A stretch of 64,000 nucleotides of DNA from Enterobacter cloacae complex sp. ECNIH7. GTDB taxonomy: Bacteria > Pseudomonadota > Gammaproteobacteria > Enterobacterales > Enterobacteriaceae. Positions 41,261-48,846 of the stretch are shown here, in pieces. The number at the start of each line of letters is the position of its first letter. The first letter of the stretch is position 1. Below the pieces are notes generated by a model, which was not told the DNA's origin, did no database searches, and was given only the letters and a program-made list of their open reading frames with translations. The stretch covers positions 4,216,001-4,280,000 of the forward strand of contig NZ_CP017990.1 in NCBI RefSeq assembly GCF_002208095.1. The letters are read 5' to 3'. Made by a program: the position numbers and the translations under genes.

Positions 41261-41704
41261 TTAGTTAAGATAAACAATGCTGCCTTCCGTCACACCGGAC
41301 GGCAGAGACAGGTTCATATCAGTGCCATCCGCCATCCGCAGACGACCGCCTCTGACGGTCAGGGCAAGCGCAGAAGTCACTGAGCGGGCGCGCAACGCGG
41401 CATAAACACCGTCTGTTTCAGGTACCCAGATCCACAGGCGACCGTTCTGAATAATGCTTTTGATACGACTGTCTGGTAACGGCACCATTCCAGTCAGTGC
41501 GGTTGATACGGGGCCATCTGTTATGGACCGCCCGTGACGCCAGTTATTTACGACATCAGCAGTCCGAAGCATGTCTGCTGCAAGCTGTTCAGGCTGAGTC
41601 TGCTGCAGCGCAAGCCGTACATGCTCTGATGAGTGGTGCTGTGCATCACCGGCTATCAAGATGATGACAAGACAAAGCGCGAAAACTGGCAGCGCATATC
41701 CCAT
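41261..41704 (-). CDS. pilM: PilM, small membrane-anchored pilus protein
   Basis: The start at 41704 (MGYALPVFALCLVIILIA) lies right at the pilL stop (41706). The longer upstream frame is inside pilL. The 147-aa product has an N-terminal membrane helix and a periplasmic domain (RLALQQTQPEQLAADMLR, then NGRLWIWVPETDGVYAAL). Size and place equal R64 PilM, which is required for thin pilus formation though its exact role is not settled. Confidence 0.9.
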   Translation of the reverse strand: MGYALPVFALCLVIILIAGDAQHHSSEHVRLALQQTQPEQLAADMLRTADVVNNWRHGRSITDGPVSTALTGMVPLPDSRIKSIIQNGRLWIWVPETDGVYAALRARSVTSALALTVRGGRLRMADGTDMNLSLPSGVTEGSIVYLN

Positions 41705-41705
41705 A

Positions 41706-43061
41706 TCATTTCCCGTCCTGAATCGGCTTATCGTCCACGAATACCAGGCACTGAAGACGATTTGGTGCTGCATAGAGGGGTTTTTCTGCAGGGCGATATA
41801 ACCTAAACAGCTGCACGATAACCGACTCGAAATTACCGCGCAGCGTAAATGGTACATCGATGCGGTAGTTCACAGGCGTTGGCCAGATAACTACCCAGGT
41901 AGGACTACTGCCACTCTCACAGCGAACCGATGTAGCCCATTGGATCAGAGTCTCTTTTAACGTAGTGCCTGCCTGCGCGGTCCAGGCCTGTCCGTCTGGT
42001 AACGAGGAAAGCAATGCTCCCGGAGTGAAAACAGTTTTTCCGCTGACCGGAGCAGTAGGAGAGATAACAGTGGAAGGTGGATTACTGTTCTGAACTGTTC
42101 CACCTGGTTTCACTGCACCAGATGGAGTTAAAGGCACACCAAGAGCAGCTTTATTCAGAGGTGTTGACGCAACTGACAATGCTGACGGCGCAGGCGCAGG
42201 CGCAGGAGCCAACTCTGTTGATGGTTTTACCTTGCCAGATGTTAACTTAGCTGCGGGACTTGCCTGTGTTTTCTGCACCGGAACCTTAGATTTTTCCCCA
42301 GGCTCGCTGGCAGAGAACGGGTTACGAGGTGTTTTTGCTGTCGTTGCAACAGATAAAGGAGAAACAGCTTGAGAGGTAACTTTTGGTGTCCCTGGTGACA
42401 AAATGGAACTTTCCGGCCGAGCCGGGGGCAACGGATAGCTGTTATTTCCAGTACCAGAAAGTCCCTTAGAACTGTTAAGTAGTGTACCTGTAGAAGCCGA
42501 TTTCCCTGTTCCCTGACTTGCTACACTCGCCTGCAAGGGACCTGTTGTTGAGAGGGCAAGATGTCGGTATTCATCACGCAGAACGAAACAAATTTCTCGA
42601 TTCAGGTCATCTACGCGCATACGCCAGGCAGGCCCGGCCAGGATTTGTAAAGCATCTCCAAGCTTCACAGGTCCTATTGAACGCTGCACAGCCGGTAATG
42701 GTTTAACGAACAATTCAGAGAATACACCCGGTTCGCCTGAACACAGTGAATAACCTGATTCAAGCATCACGTATCGCATACCTTCCCCAATCGTATTCAC
42801 CATCTGCAAAGGCATCCTGATATCGATAATCTGATTCAGTGGGTCACGCTGAGCATCTACAGGTAGCGTACTGGCAAGTGTGTAACGATCGTAACGAACA
42901 ACTTCAGGGGAACGGTTTTGATAAAGATCCTGAACACGGGGAGAGCCCTGAAGCCTGCTCATGGGTCCAGAGCGAGAACTAAAGTCTGTGCAGCCAGCGG
43001 CAAGCAGACATAGCGTGATGGCCCCAAGCCGATAACGTGTCTGCAGGTTTATTTTTACCAT
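41706..43061 (-). CDS. pilL: PilL, lipoprotein, first gene of the pil operon
   Basis: Start at the ATG at 43061 behind GGGGAT. The 451-aa product has a lipoprotein signal (GAITLCLLAAGCTD) and an N-terminal domain with YRHLALSTTGP. A long Pro/Ser/Lys/Thr-rich low-complexity linker spans about 190-330. A C-terminal TcpQ-like domain (WTAQAGTTLKETLIQWA...NYRIDVPFTLRGNFE) closes the protein. The C-terminal fold suggests interaction with the secretin, as for TcpQ. The upstream sequence has a 9-bp inverted repeat in the leader, and the pil promoter should lie upstream of it. Confidence 0.9.
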   Translation of the reverse strand: MVKINLQTRYRLGAITLCLLAAGCTDFSSRSGPMSRLQGSPRVQDLYQNRSPEVVRYDRYTLASTLPVDAQRDPLNQIIDIRMPLQMVNTIGEGMRYVMLESGYSLCSGEPGVFSELFVKPLPAVQRSIGPVKLGDALQILAGPAWRMRVDDLNREICFVLRDEYRHLALSTTGPLQASVASQGTGKSASTGTLLNSSKGLSGTGNNSYPLPPARPESSILSPGTPKVTSQAVSPLSVATTAKTPRNPFSASEPGEKSKVPVQKTQASPAAKLTSGKVKPSTELAPAPAPAPSALSVASTPLNKAALGVPLTPSGAVKPGGTVQNSNPPSTVISPTAPVSGKTVFTPGALLSSLPDGQAWTAQAGTTLKETLIQWATSVRCESGSSPTWVVIWPTPVNYRIDVPFTLRGNFESVIVQLFRLYRPAEKPLYAAPNRLQCLVFVDDKPIQDGK

Positions 43062-43077
43062 CAGGAATCCCCAGGAG

Positions 43078-43125
43078 TTGTCCGAAACAAGTCGGATATT
43101 CTGGCGGGGATGCCTTTTCGGACAA
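43078..43125 (-). promoter_or_regulatory. 9-bp inverted repeat in the pilL leader
   Basis: Arms TTGTCCGAA (43078-43086) and TTCGGACAA (43117-43125) flank 30 nt and lie 17 nt upstream of the pilL start codon. It could be an mRNA stem that affects pilL translation, or an operator. Function is inferred from position only. Confidence 0.4.
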
Positions 43126-43311
43126 TGCAAAACTATTACTGAGAACTGAAGAAAATTTCCTCGGTGGGGCAACCGCGAAAGACCAGGATAACCAGTTTCA
43201 AGGGCTTTCACCGTTTTCGGGCGCAGGGAAAGGAGCTACACGAGACCGATTTATCCAGCCAGTTGGCAATATTTTAAAATGTATTCGCTTAGATTTGACC
43301 TGATACAGCTA

Positions 43312-43353
43312 TGGCACAGAGCCAAACCTAATCTGACAGGCAGCTCTGTGCCA
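43312..43353. terminator. 10-bp stem-loop downstream of the secreted-peptide gene
   Basis: Arms TGGCACAGAG and CTCTGTGCCA enclose a 22-nt loop. It lies 3' of the 43483-43728 gene in its direction of reading. No strong T-run follows, so the termination role is uncertain. Confidence 0.4.
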
Positions 43354-43482
43354 GGAGCGGACGTTAAATTGTTCTGACCACTTCTCAAATCGCGCTCAAA
43401 CTTTATTTAGAATGGTTGTTTTTGCACTTTTTTCAGTTTCGCAATCTGTAATGTAATTGCAGGTAGCTTGCTCTCTGCCCTC

Positions 43483-43728
43483 TTAATTCAGATGGCTTCG
43501 AAGCATAGTGCAGAATGCGCAACCGTAACCTGTGACCGGAGAGGCATTACAGGTTCCGGCGAGCGATGGGCCTGAGTGGCTGAGGTTAAAACTGCTAAAA
43601 ATACTGGCTTCAATCGCAGTGAGTTTATTCGTGGAGATCGTGGTCGTCGGGGAGAGTTCAGATTTAAATGCCAGCGCACTGAATGAGGTCACTGCCAGGG
43701 ATGCAACGATAATTTTATGAATTTTCAT
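43483..43728 (-). CDS. Small secreted peptide with three C-terminal cysteines (81 aa)
   Basis: The ATG at 43728 has AGGA at proper spacing. The first ~20 residues form a good signal peptide (IIVASLAVTSFSALAF). The mature part is Ser/Thr-rich and ends with three cysteines (GTCNASPVTGYGCAFC). I do not recognise it. It is transcribed away from the zinc importer, and both start in the same 250-bp region, so they may be co-regulated. The Cys arrangement would suit metal binding or disulfides; that is speculation. Confidence 0.55.
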   Translation of the reverse strand: MKIHKIIVASLAVTSFSALAFKSELSPTTTISTNKLTAIEASIFSSFNLSHSGPSLAGTCNASPVTGYGCAFCTMLRSHLN

Positions 43729-43981
43729 TTGAGTTATCCTGAATGAACAACATACGACAATCCTTCACTGTAACCTGACATCAATGTGTTATTCGCTCGT
43801 GGCAAACGTGAGTTTTTCCGGGCATTGAATCATTGACGCTTTGACACTCGGACCTTGACTATCTTGTGCAGGTCGTAGAATAAATAAGCGGGACGAATCG
43901 GAGAAAACGAAAGAAGATTGTAACATTCCGTCACACATTTCCGCGCTGGCCCTTCTTTACAATCATTGCTGTGCTGATTTA

Positions 43982-43998
43982 ATGTTATGTTATAACAT
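43982..43998 (+). promoter_or_regulatory. Zur-box-like operator upstream of the zinc importer
   Basis: A 17-bp dyad with arms ATGTTAT and ATAACAT around GTT lies 18 bp ahead of the first small ORF of the operon. It differs from the enterobacterial Zur consensus (ATGTTATAATATAACAT) at only the central positions as I recall it. Zur with zinc would repress transcription from here, so the operon should be induced by zinc starvation. The site also shows that the in-frame ATG inside it (43982) is not the start of the ATPase gene. Confidence 0.75.
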
Positions 43999-44015
43999 AC
44001 ATTCCAGGGGCTCGT

Positions 44016-44126
44016 ATGCTTTCTCCAACGCTTTTTTCACTCTCTCTTCTCCTGCGACTGGGCGTGGGCATACTCATTTTAAGTGTTTTATGGGCTGCCG
44101 TTCAGTGGGCGATCGCACTGCCATGA
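44016..44126 (+). CDS. 36-aa hydrophobic leader ORF of the zinc operon
   Basis: An ATG at 44016 preceded by AGGGG at correct spacing opens a 36-codon frame encoding a single membrane helix (LLLRLGVGILILSVLWAAV). Its TGA (44124-44126) overlaps the ATPase ATG (44123) as ATGA, so translation of the ATPase, which has no good Shine-Dalgarno of its own, is probably coupled to it. It could be a small membrane subunit or only a coupling leader. It is too short for routine annotation. Confidence 0.6.
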   Translation: MLSPTLFSLSLLLRLGVGILILSVLWAAVQWAIALP

Positions 44127-44782
44127 TTGAGCTTCAGGAACTCAGCGTCGGTTATAACCATTCTCCCGTGACATCCATCATCAGTGGACATATTGCAGTT
44201 GGCAGCATGACTGCAATCGTCGGTGAAAATGGGTGCGGCAAATCGACGTTACTCAAAACTCTGGCCGGTTTTCTCCCTCCTGTGAATGGCCATATTATCT
44301 GGCCACACGGGCGTCCGGACACGGGATGGCTTGCCCAGCGAAATACCCTGGAGTCCGATTTCCCGATAGTCGTCCAGGATGTAGTGAGCATGGGGCTCTG
44401 GCCGCGAGTGTCACTTTTTCGCAGTATCCGCCGCAGCGAGCGCTTGCGAATTGCGGCCGCACTTGAGCGTGTGGGGTTGCTGCATCTCGCAAAAAGCCCT
44501 ATTGAGACGCTTTCAGGTGGGCAATTTCAGAGAATGCTTTTTGCCAGAGTCTGGTTACAGCAGGCTCCATTGATCATGCTGGATGAACCGTTGACCGGGG
44601 TAGATGAAAACACCAGTCATGTCCTGATGTCATTGATCGAAGAAATGCATCAACGGGGACAAACGATTCTGGCCGTTCTGCACGATACCACGCGGGTGCA
44701 GCGCTATTTTCCTTCTGTATTGCGTCTGGAAAGTGAGCGCAGCTACTGGCAAACGCAAGTGCACAAGGAGTGTGTGTCATGA
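44123..44782 (+). CDS. Zinc/manganese-type ABC importer, ATP-binding subunit
   Basis: 219 aa from the ATG at 44123. Walker A GENGCGKST (residues 34-42), Q-loop region LAQRNTLE, signature LSGGQFQR, Walker B LIMLDEPLTG and H-loop VLHDTT are all present. It energises uptake of a divalent metal. The Zur-like operator and cluster A-I binding protein of the same operon favour zinc. A longer upstream frame to 43982 is rejected because it would start within the operator. The permease ATG overlaps its stop as ATGA. Confidence 0.9.
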   Translation: MIELQELSVGYNHSPVTSIISGHIAVGSMTAIVGENGCGKSTLLKTLAGFLPPVNGHIIWPHGRPDTGWLAQRNTLESDFPIVVQDVVSMGLWPRVSLFRSIRRSERLRIAAALERVGLLHLAKSPIETLSGGQFQRMLFARVWLQQAPLIMLDEPLTGVDENTSHVLMSLIEEMHQRGQTILAVLHDTTRVQRYFPSVLRLESERSYWQTQVHKECVS

Positions 44783-45651
44783 CGTTACATTTCCTTATTC
44801 AGCCTTTTATTGAATATGGCTTTATGCGTCGGGCGCTTGTGGCGTGTCTGGCGCTGTCGCTTAGCACTACCACACTGGGCGTTTTCTTATTTCTCCGGCG
44901 AATGAGCCTGGTGGGTGATGCGTTGTCACACGCTATTTTGCCCGGCGTAGCCATTGGTTATCTGCTCAGTGGCATGTCGCTGTTTGCAATGGCGACAGGG
45001 GGATTTATCGCCGGTATTGTTGTTGCACTGGTAGCCGGATGGGTCAGCAGGCAAACGCCGCTTAAGGAAGATGCCAGCTTTGCCGGATTATATCTTGGCT
45101 CGCTGGCGCTCGGTGTCACGCTGGTGTCGTTACACGGATCCAGCGTGGACCTGCTGCATCTTCTCTTCGGCTCGATTCTGGCGGTCGACCGGGCGTCCCT
45201 AATTTTCGTCGCTGCGGTAGCGACACTAACCCTGCTTAGTCTGGCGGTATGCTACCGGGGACTGGTGAGCGAGGTATTTGACAGTACGTGGCTTGAGGTC
45301 AATAAAAAGCGCCTGCCCACTCTGTTTCACACGCTGTTTCTGGGTCTTCTGGTTCTCAATCTGGTGGCGGGTTTTCAGGTGCTCGGCACGCTGATGGTTG
45401 TCGGTGTGATGATGCTGCCAGCGGTTGCTGCACGATGCTGGATGCAAACTTTACCAGGAATTCTACTGCTGGCAGGTGTGGTGGGTGTCCTGTGCTCGTG
45501 GCTTGGGCTCAGTATTTCCTGGGCTATCGCGTTACCCGCAGGGCCATCTGTCGTGCTCTGTGCCAGTATCTTTTTCTTTTTTTCTATTTTATTTGGCGGG
45601 CGTAGCAGACTGGTTGTCACTCTGTTGCGCCATTTTTTTGGTAAGGAGTGA
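44779..45651 (+). CDS. Zinc/manganese-type ABC importer, permease subunit
   Basis: 290 aa from the ATG at 44779, which has AAGGAG at good spacing. There are about eight hydrophobic segments, including LVACLALSLSTTTLGVFLFL, the conserved MSLVGDALSHAILPGVAIGYLL segment (ABC-3 family EAA-like loop region), and LGTLMVVGVMMLPAVAA near the C-terminus. This is the ZnuB/SitC-like membrane subunit that transports the metal through the inner membrane. It is followed after 2 bp by the binding-protein gene. Confidence 0.92.
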   Translation: MTLHFLIQPFIEYGFMRRALVACLALSLSTTTLGVFLFLRRMSLVGDALSHAILPGVAIGYLLSGMSLFAMATGGFIAGIVVALVAGWVSRQTPLKEDASFAGLYLGSLALGVTLVSLHGSSVDLLHLLFGSILAVDRASLIFVAAVATLTLLSLAVCYRGLVSEVFDSTWLEVNKKRLPTLFHTLFLGLLVLNLVAGFQVLGTLMVVGVMMLPAVAARCWMQTLPGILLLAGVVGVLCSWLGLSISWAIALPAGPSVVLCASIFFFFSILFGGRSRLVVTLLRHFFGKE

Positions 45652-45653
45652 TA

Positions 45654-46532
45654 ATGAAACGTACAGCACTTTTTCTGGCACTCAGTATGGGGTTCATGGC
45701 GCACAGCGCCAGCGCGAAAACCATTAATGTGGTCACCAGCTTTTCCATTCTTGGCGATATGGTGCAACAAGTGGGAGGAGAGCACGTTAGCGTGAAAGCG
45801 CTTGTCGGGCCTGACGGCGATCCGCATACCTTTGAACCATCACCGCAGGATAGCGCCGCTATCGCCAGCGCGGATATTGTAGTAGTCAACGGTCTGGGGC
45901 TGGAAGGCAGGCTGGACAGACTCATTAAGGCGTCAGGCTTCAAAGGCACACTGATCGTCGCCTCTGAGGGTGTTAAAACGCATACTATGGATGAGGATGG
46001 TGAAACCGTGGTTGATCCTCATGCCTGGAACAGCGCGGCGAATGGCGCACAGTATGCACAGAACATCGTGAATGGGCTTATCAGTGCAGATCCTGAAGAT
46101 AAGGAGGCGTTGAGAAAATCCGGTGAGGACTATATTGCGCAGTTGAAAGCACTTGATGACTGGGCGAAAAACCGTTTCAGTGGTATTCCTGAAGCAAAAC
46201 GCATTGTCCTGACCAGCCACGACACGTTTGGTTACTTTAGCCGCGCATATAACGTCCGTTTCCTCTCGGCGCAAGGCCTTTCCTCTGAAAGCGAAGCCAG
46301 TGCAAAAGATGTTGCCGAGTTAATTGAACAGATTAAAGCGGATCATGTTACAACCTGGTTCATGGAAAATCAGCTCGACCCGCGTCTGGTCAAACAAATC
46401 GCCAGGGCAACCGGTGCGAAGCCTGGTGGTGAGTTGTACCCTGAAGCGCTCTCACCAAAAGGTGGCCCGGCGGATACTTATACGAAAGCGTTCAGACATA
46501 ATGTTGATACCATCGCTGACAGTATGAAGTAA
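45654..46532 (+). CDS. Zinc-type periplasmic metal-binding protein of the ABC importer
   Basis: 292 aa with a signal peptide (LFLALSMGFMAHSASA). Cluster A-I metal-binding residues can be placed: His in DPHTFEPSPQD, His in VDPHAWNS, His in TSHDTFGYF, and Asp in GGPADTY. The His-rich loop found in many ZnuA proteins is missing, so it may be closer to the AztC/SitA-type binding proteins. It captures the metal in the periplasm and delivers it to the permease. No chaperone gene follows. The Zur-like box argues for zinc over manganese. Confidence 0.9.
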   Translation: MKRTALFLALSMGFMAHSASAKTINVVTSFSILGDMVQQVGGEHVSVKALVGPDGDPHTFEPSPQDSAAIASADIVVVNGLGLEGRLDRLIKASGFKGTLIVASEGVKTHTMDEDGETVVDPHAWNSAANGAQYAQNIVNGLISADPEDKEALRKSGEDYIAQLKALDDWAKNRFSGIPEAKRIVLTSHDTFGYFSRAYNVRFLSAQGLSSESEASAKDVAELIEQIKADHVTTWFMENQLDPRLVKQIARATGAKPGGELYPEALSPKGGPADTYTKAFRHNVDTIADSMK

Positions 46533-46840
46533 CGATTTAAGCCAGGGATCACTCTGTGTGGCGCCTGAACGGAGACGTGCCAGTACAGCTCTTCGTTCAG
46601 GATTATTATCCGCATCCCCGGGACGGACATCTCAACTTAGATTCTACAAGAGCTTGTTAAAGCTGATTTCAGCTGTTCGTGGGCAAAGATGAAATGTCCG
46701 CTTTTCGCTCAAAGCAGACTGTCAGATTTGATTGTGTGCTGGCGGAGTACGGAGAAAACTGTCAGGTCAAGCCTGAGCTAATACATTTAAAAAGAAAAGC
46801 GCCGGGAAATCCGGCGCCTTAGTCTGCAACTTAGTCATTA
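46533..46840. other. Intergenic region after the zinc operon
   Basis: A 308-bp gap between convergent genes. An 8-bp inverted repeat (CCTGAACG 46564-46571 / CGTTCAGG 46594-46601) could end the zinc operon. An intrinsic terminator for the leftward gene is at 46791-46818. The middle has no coding sequence I can support and looks like remnant chromosomal DNA that came with the cargo. Confidence 0.5.
46791..46818 (-). terminator. Rho-independent terminator of the DUF2442/DUF4160 pair
   Basis: On the minus strand a 7-bp stem GCGCCGG (46799-46805) / CCGGCGC (46811-46817) is followed by a T-rich tail (TTTTCTTTT). It lies 22 bp beyond the stop of the DUF2442 gene. Confidence 0.8.
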
Positions 46841-47089
46841 TCAGGCTACGCGATGTGGAACATGGGTCACGTCACCACGGCCAGCGAGCAAGCCATCGAC
46901 TGAGATATCCTCATCGAGATTATCCCAGTGAATACCACGTTTACTCAGTTCATAGTCATTACGTTCTTTGTCTGTGGCATTCAGCAGACGAGGAAACCAG
47001 GCGATTGGTACGCCCATCACCCTGCCATCGTTTAATTCGACCCACATGGTGGTCTCATCAAATCGTACATTTTTAGCTGAAATAGTCAT
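46841..47089 (-). CDS. DUF2442 protein
   Basis: Start set at the ATG at 47089 (MTISAKNVRFDETTMWVELNDG), giving 82 aa. The fold-typical pattern VRFDETTMWVELNDGRVMGVPIAWFPRLL matches DUF2442 proteins, which are often paired with DUF4160 proteins in mobile DNA. It overlaps the DUF4160 gene by 17 bp. A toxin-antitoxin role has been proposed for such pairs, but I know of no firm proof. Confidence 0.8.
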   Translation of the reverse strand: MTISAKNVRFDETTMWVELNDGRVMGVPIAWFPRLLNATDKERNDYELSKRGIHWDNLDEDISVDGLLAGRGDVTHVPHRVA

Positions 47090-47315
47090 TCCAGGCCTCC
47101 ACAAACATCGTCTGGTTATGTTGAACCATCTTAGTCAACTCTTTAAGAGTCCGGGCATCGAAGCCATCGTTCCTGCTCAGTTTAACTTCATCTTCAAGCC
47201 AGAATTTCGCTTCACCATCAGCGTTACGGACATGAATATGAGCGGGTTCTAGAGGATTTCCCTCGTTCGAGTAAAAGAAAAATTTGAATCCGTTAATTCT
47301 CAGTATAACTGGCAT
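47073..47315 (-). CDS. DUF4160 protein
   Basis: 80 aa. The start MPVILRINGFKFFFYSNEG, the central PAHIHVRNADGEAKFWL and the end MFVEAWNDYF are characteristic of DUF4160. It overlaps the DUF2442 gene by 17 bp, so the two are translated together. The conserved HIHV segment may be functional. The pair could be a stability module of the ICE, though this is inference. Confidence 0.82.
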   Translation of the reverse strand: MPVILRINGFKFFFYSNEGNPLEPAHIHVRNADGEAKFWLEDEVKLSRNDGFDARTLKELTKMVQHNQTMFVEAWNDYFS

Positions 47316-47353
47316 TAAAAAAGTACCCCGCTCCTGCCATGATTATCTTGAAT

Positions 47354-47378
47354 AAAAAAGCGCCAGTCAAACTGGCGC
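47354..47378 (-). terminator. Rho-independent terminator after ssb
   Basis: On the minus strand the stem GCGCCAG/CTGGCGC with a 5-nt loop is followed by six T residues. It lies 16 bp after the ssb stop and separates the replication block from the cargo genes. Confidence 0.85.
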
Positions 47379-47393
47379 CTCTGTAAAATCCAA

Positions 47394-47942
47394 TCAGGAA
47401 ATGGCGTAGATCGCTTTTCGGCAGATCCCATAACCATGCCCCAGAAACGGTATGTCATCATCAAAATCCATCGGAGGTTCATTAGCAGGATTGTGTGGCG
47501 CAGCTGACTGCTGAGGCTGAGGCTGCTGAGGCTGCCCCCAACCTCCTTGCGCCGACCCAGGCTGCTGAGCATTACCGGTACCTGCTGGAGCATTACGACT
47601 ACCCAGCATCTGCATCGTACCGTTCACACCAACCACAACTTCTGTTGTCCAGCGTTCAACCCCGCCATTATCAGTCCATTTGCGGGTCCGCAGATGGCCT
47701 TCAATGTATACCTGTGAACCTTTTTTCAGATATTCACCGGCTATTTCGGCGAGTTTGCCAAACAACACAACGCGATGCCACTCAGTGTTTTCCTTCATTT
47801 CACCGCTTTGTTTATCACGCCATGACTCCGACGTTGCAATACTGAACCCTGTAACAGCTGTGCTATTGGGCATATAACGTACTTCGGGGTCCTGACCGAG
47901 ATGGCCAACGAGAATAACTTTGTTAATTCCGCGACTTGCCAT
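47394..47942 (-). CDS. ssb: Single-stranded DNA-binding protein with extended C-terminus
   Basis: 182 aa. The N-terminal OB fold (residues 1-110) is typical, with [20 protein letters not shown] and [18 protein letters not shown] Gly/Gln/Pro-rich linker follows. The acidic tip DFDDDIPF, which in most SSBs is the extreme C-terminus, is here followed by 16 more residues ([16 protein letters not shown]). The tip recruits replication and repair partners, so the extension may change those contacts. ICE-encoded SSBs with such tails exist. It probably coats transferred single strands in the recipient. Confidence 0.93.
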   Translation of the reverse strand: MASRGINKVILVGHLGQDPEVRYMPNSTAVTGFSIATSESWRDKQSGEMKENTEWHRVVLFGKLAEIAGEYLKKGSQVYIEGHLRTRKWTDNGGVERWTTEVVVGVNGTMQMLGSRNAPAGTGNAQQPGSAQGGWGQPQQPQPQQSAAPHNPANEPPMDFDDDIPFLGHGYGICRKAIYAIS

Positions 47943-47959
47943 GATGTAATCTCCTGTAC

Positions 47960-48163
47960 CTAATCATATTCACGCTGCGTCCATTCCCCTTTTTCAAGAG
48001 CAATATCGGCCTGCAGACTGGTTTTGTAGTATTCGACTGACTCACGGGACACGGGTCCCATTTCGTTCGCGGTTCCGATATAAAAACCGCGCTGACTGGA
48101 CAGAACCTGGATCTGTAATTGATACCCAGCTTCTGAAGCCAGTAAACCGAAAGGATTTCCCAT
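47960..48163 (-). CDS. Small protein between ssb and the DUF3577 gene (67 aa)
   Basis: 67 aa without signal or membrane segment, with an aromatic-rich C-terminal half ([27 protein letters not shown]). It lies 17 bp from ssb and about 70 bp from the upstream gene, in the same direction. I do not recognise the family. The good spacing within the operon supports it as a real gene. Confidence 0.6.
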   Translation of the reverse strand: MGNPFGLLASEAGYQLQIQVLSSQRGFYIGTANEMGPVSRESVEYYKTSLQADIALEKGEWTQREYD

Positions 48164-48235
48164 GCGAGAGCTCCGTTACGTTATCGAGAGAGGTAAATCT
48201 CCCGAAAGAGATTTACCGGATGTAAGAAAAAAGAA

Positions 48236-48727
48236 TTAAAACGAGTTCGGATCGTAGTCTTTAGGAGCCGCAGAACCTTGTTCCGGGGTTTGAGATGCAT
48301 TTGGCGCTGTGTAAACGACTTCCTGGCCTTTCTTAATGAACTCGACCTTAATCAGGCGAGCCTTCAGAGAAGGTCTGGATTCACCGGAATGTTCACCCGA
48401 CTGAAGGGTAAACACGTCAGCTTTCAGGCCGCTCAGCACAAACCCCAGCAATACTTTTTCCTCTTCATCCACGGCCTTCTGGCAGCGGTTGATGAGTTTT
48501 GTAGCCTCTGGGCCCGCAACAGTGACATCGAAACGAGTGTATGACGCATTGTCGGTAGGACCAGTCAGGGCATTAATGACAGCGCAGGTAAATTCACCGT
48601 TTTGGCCCTGTACACGACGAATCGAGCTCAGGTAGCCGATACCGCTTACGTTAAGATTGAAATACTCTTTTTTCTGGCTGGCAGAGGAAGAGGTGGTGGA
48701 AGAAGATGCAGTTGTAGTAGCAGTCAT
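48236..48727 (-). CDS. DUF3577 / STY4534-type ICE replication-associated protein
   Basis: 163 aa from the ATG at 48727 behind CCGGAG. The N-terminus is a Ser/Thr stretch (TATTTASSSTTSSSASQ), followed by the domain KEYFNLNVSGIGYLSSIRRV and FTCAVINALTGPTDN typical of DUF3577, and a disordered tail ending DYDPNSF. SPI-7 has a homologue in the same place between topB and ssb. The fold may be an OB-like single-strand binder, suggested by its neighbours; unproven. The STAXI-like array lies directly upstream and would be part of its leader. Confidence 0.82.
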   Translation of the reverse strand: MTATTTASSSTTSSSASQKKEYFNLNVSGIGYLSSIRRVQGQNGEFTCAVINALTGPTDNASYTRFDVTVAGPEATKLINRCQKAVDEEEKVLLGFVLSGLKADVFTLQSGEHSGESRPSLKARLIKVEFIKKGQEVVYTAPNASQTPEQGSAAPKDYDPNSF

Positions 48728-48846
48728 GATGTTATCTCCGGAGTGAAAACTAAACTGGTTGCGGAGAAACATCTATCCCTTGCGGGATAACGTTTCCCGC
48801 AGGGAAGTCAGCAAATTTTTGCCGACTGGCTGTATTTGTGAAATGG

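Larger units (their letters stand above)
43062..43482. other. Leader of the pil operon and left edge of the cargo segment
   Basis: This 421-bp gap lies between pilL and the small secreted-peptide gene. It contains a long-range 9-bp inverted repeat near pilL and a 10-bp hairpin at 43312-43353. The latter may mark the edge of the inserted zinc cargo. No further coding sequence was recognised. Confidence 0.5.

Noticed and set aside
43982..44122. N-terminal extension of the zinc ATPase from an ATG at 43982
   Set aside because: The ATG is part of the Zur-like dyad, the added residues do not resemble ABC ATPases, and a separate small ORF with its own ribosome-binding site occupies this stretch in another frame.
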